A stretch of DNA of 7,019 nucleotides from Thermoleophilia bacterium. Lineage in GTDB: Bacteria; Actinomycetota; Thermoleophilia; Gaiellales; Gaiellaceae. This document shows positions 6,275 through 7,019 of this stretch, in pieces (the stretch's first letter is position 1; each line of letters starts with the position of its first letter). Location of the stretch: the NCBI GenBank assembly GCA_014534415.1, contig JACVRM010000114.1, positions 1 to 7,019 on the forward strand. The letters run 5' to 3'. A program made the translations under genes and the position numbers. Below the pieces are notes generated by a model. That model ran no database searches. It was not told where the DNA came from and saw nothing but the letters and a program-made list of their open reading frames with translations.

Positions 6275-6298
6275 GGCGTTCGCGCTCTCTAAGTACGT

Positions 6299-7019
6299 AT
6301 GCGCACGACTCTCAAACGAGGCGTAGGGAGAACTTCTGCCGCCGACGGCAACGGCCGCGCAGTCGTGCCGCCCGGCGGACTGAGCGCGATCGCGCTCTAC
6401 GAGCAGCCCCGTCCGCGCCGCCGGGCGCTGCGGATCGCCGGTCGCATCTTCTTCCTGCTCGCCGCGCTGGGCGTGATGGGCGGCGCGGCCGTTGCGGCGG
6501 GCACGTGGCTCTACGCGGAATCGAAGGTCGACACGATCGAGGCGCGCGACCGGACGGCGAAGCGCGTGGCGAAGCGGCTCGACGTGGCGCTGCCCGGGCA
6601 TCCCACGACCGCGCTGCTGCTCGGCTACGACCGGCGGCACGGTGAGGGCAAGGGTGTGAAGGCGCGCTCGGACACGCTCATGCTGGTGCGCGTCAACCCA
6701 GAGGAGGGCAGCGAGTCCATCTCGCTGCTCTCGTTCCCGCGCGACCTCGCGGTGCAGGTCCACTGCCCGGGGCGGGCGCCGTTCGAGGACCGCATCAACG
6801 CGGCGTACTCGGCGTGCGGCGAGGTAGGCGCCGTCGAGACGGTGAAGGCGGACACGGGCCTCCCGATCAACTACCTCGTGTCCGTCAACTTCCGCGGCTT
6901 CACGCAGGGCGTCGACAAGCTCGGCGGCGTGTGGATGGACGTCGACCGTCGCTACTACAACGTGAACACGGGCGCTTACGGCTTCGCGGCGATCGACCTG
7001 CGGCCTGGCTTTCAGAGGC
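6299..7019 (+). CDS. LytR-CpsA-Psr (LCP) family protein, N-terminal part (3' truncated by window)
   Basis: LCP proteins are membrane-anchored phosphotransferases that attach polyprenyl-linked glycopolymers (teichoic acids, capsule, arabinogalactan) to peptidoglycan outside the cell. The frame is open for 240 codons to the window end. An N-terminal cytoplasmic stretch (1-45) ends in the positively charged PRPRRRALR. One transmembrane helix (about 46-72, FFLLAALGVMGGAAVAAG) and a short spacer follow, then the LCP domain from about residue 103. Family motifs are TALLLGYD, RSDTLMLVRVN with Asp125, SLLSFPRDL with Arg148 and Asp149, RINAAYS with Asn167, YLVSVNFRGF, LGGVWMDV and IDLRPGFQ. The end of the domain, expected next, is cut off. 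ATG 6299 gives the right topology; no Shine-Dalgarno precedes it. Cys156 and Cys173 would be extracellular and might pair. The polymer attached cannot be inferred. It lies on the same strand as metH, 106 bases downstream, and probably has its own promoter. Confidence 0.93.
   Translation, partial: MRTTLKRGVGRTSAADGNGRAVVPPGGLSAIALYEQPRPRRRALRIAGRIFFLLAALGVMGGAAVAAGTWLYAESKVDTIEARDRTAKRVAKRLDVALPGHPTTALLLGYDRRHGEGKGVKARSDTLMLVRVNPEEGSESISLLSFPRDLAVQVHCPGRAPFEDRINAAYSACGEVGAVETVKADTGLPINYLVSVNFRGFTQGVDKLGGVWMDVDRRYYNVNTGAYGFAAIDLRPGFQR

Noticed and set aside
6193..6298. A standard intrinsic terminator or tRNA after metH.
   Set aside because: The inverted repeat has a 23-base loop and no T-run, and no cloverleaf could be drawn.

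Overview
The window looks like chromosomal sequence from a high-GC, Gram-positive-type bacterium, most likely an actinobacterium. A deep lineage such as Thermoleophilia is a guess, not something the sequence proves. The evidence is the strong G/C third-position bias, TTG starts with no visible Shine-Dalgarno, and a LytR-CpsA-Psr (LCP) envelope protein. I see no mobile element, tRNA, rRNA, CRISPR array or phage gene, and no intergenic stretch exceeds 300 bases.

Layout. (1) Bases 2-1201 are the end of an ATP synthase operon: the C-terminal half of atpD (beta) followed at once by atpC (epsilon). (2) Bases 1272-1982 encode a small ferredoxin-NADP-reductase-like flavoprotein. (3) On the minus strand, an Ogt-type O6-alkylguanine-DNA alkyltransferase (1969-2439) converges on it, and the two genes overlap by 14 bases at their 3' ends. 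(4) Bases 2440-2574 are a divergent regulatory region between ogt and metH. It holds candidate promoters for both directions and an 11-bp perfect inverted repeat whose right arm covers the likely metH ribosome binding site. (5) Bases 2575-6192 are a complete, full-length cobalamin-dependent methionine synthase, metH. (6) Bases 6193-6298 are a short gap with a 10-bp perfect inverted repeat bracketing a -10-like box. (7) From 6299 to the window end is the N-terminal part of an LCP-family cell-envelope glycopolymer transferase.

How the genes relate. AtpD and AtpC belong to F1 and act together in ATP synthesis. MetH methylates homocysteine from methyltetrahydrofolate through cobalamin and is occasionally inactivated by cob(I)alamin oxidation. 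Repair needs S-adenosylmethionine and a low-potential electron donor, so the nearby FNR-like reductase is a possible, unproven partner. Ogt and LCP appear to be independent neighbours.

The coding content is conserved housekeeping. The part most worth a second look is the metH leader. It has a strong stem able to hide the ribosome binding site, and an upstream element with an A-rich linker that could form a competing pseudoknot. No known riboswitch class was recognised there.
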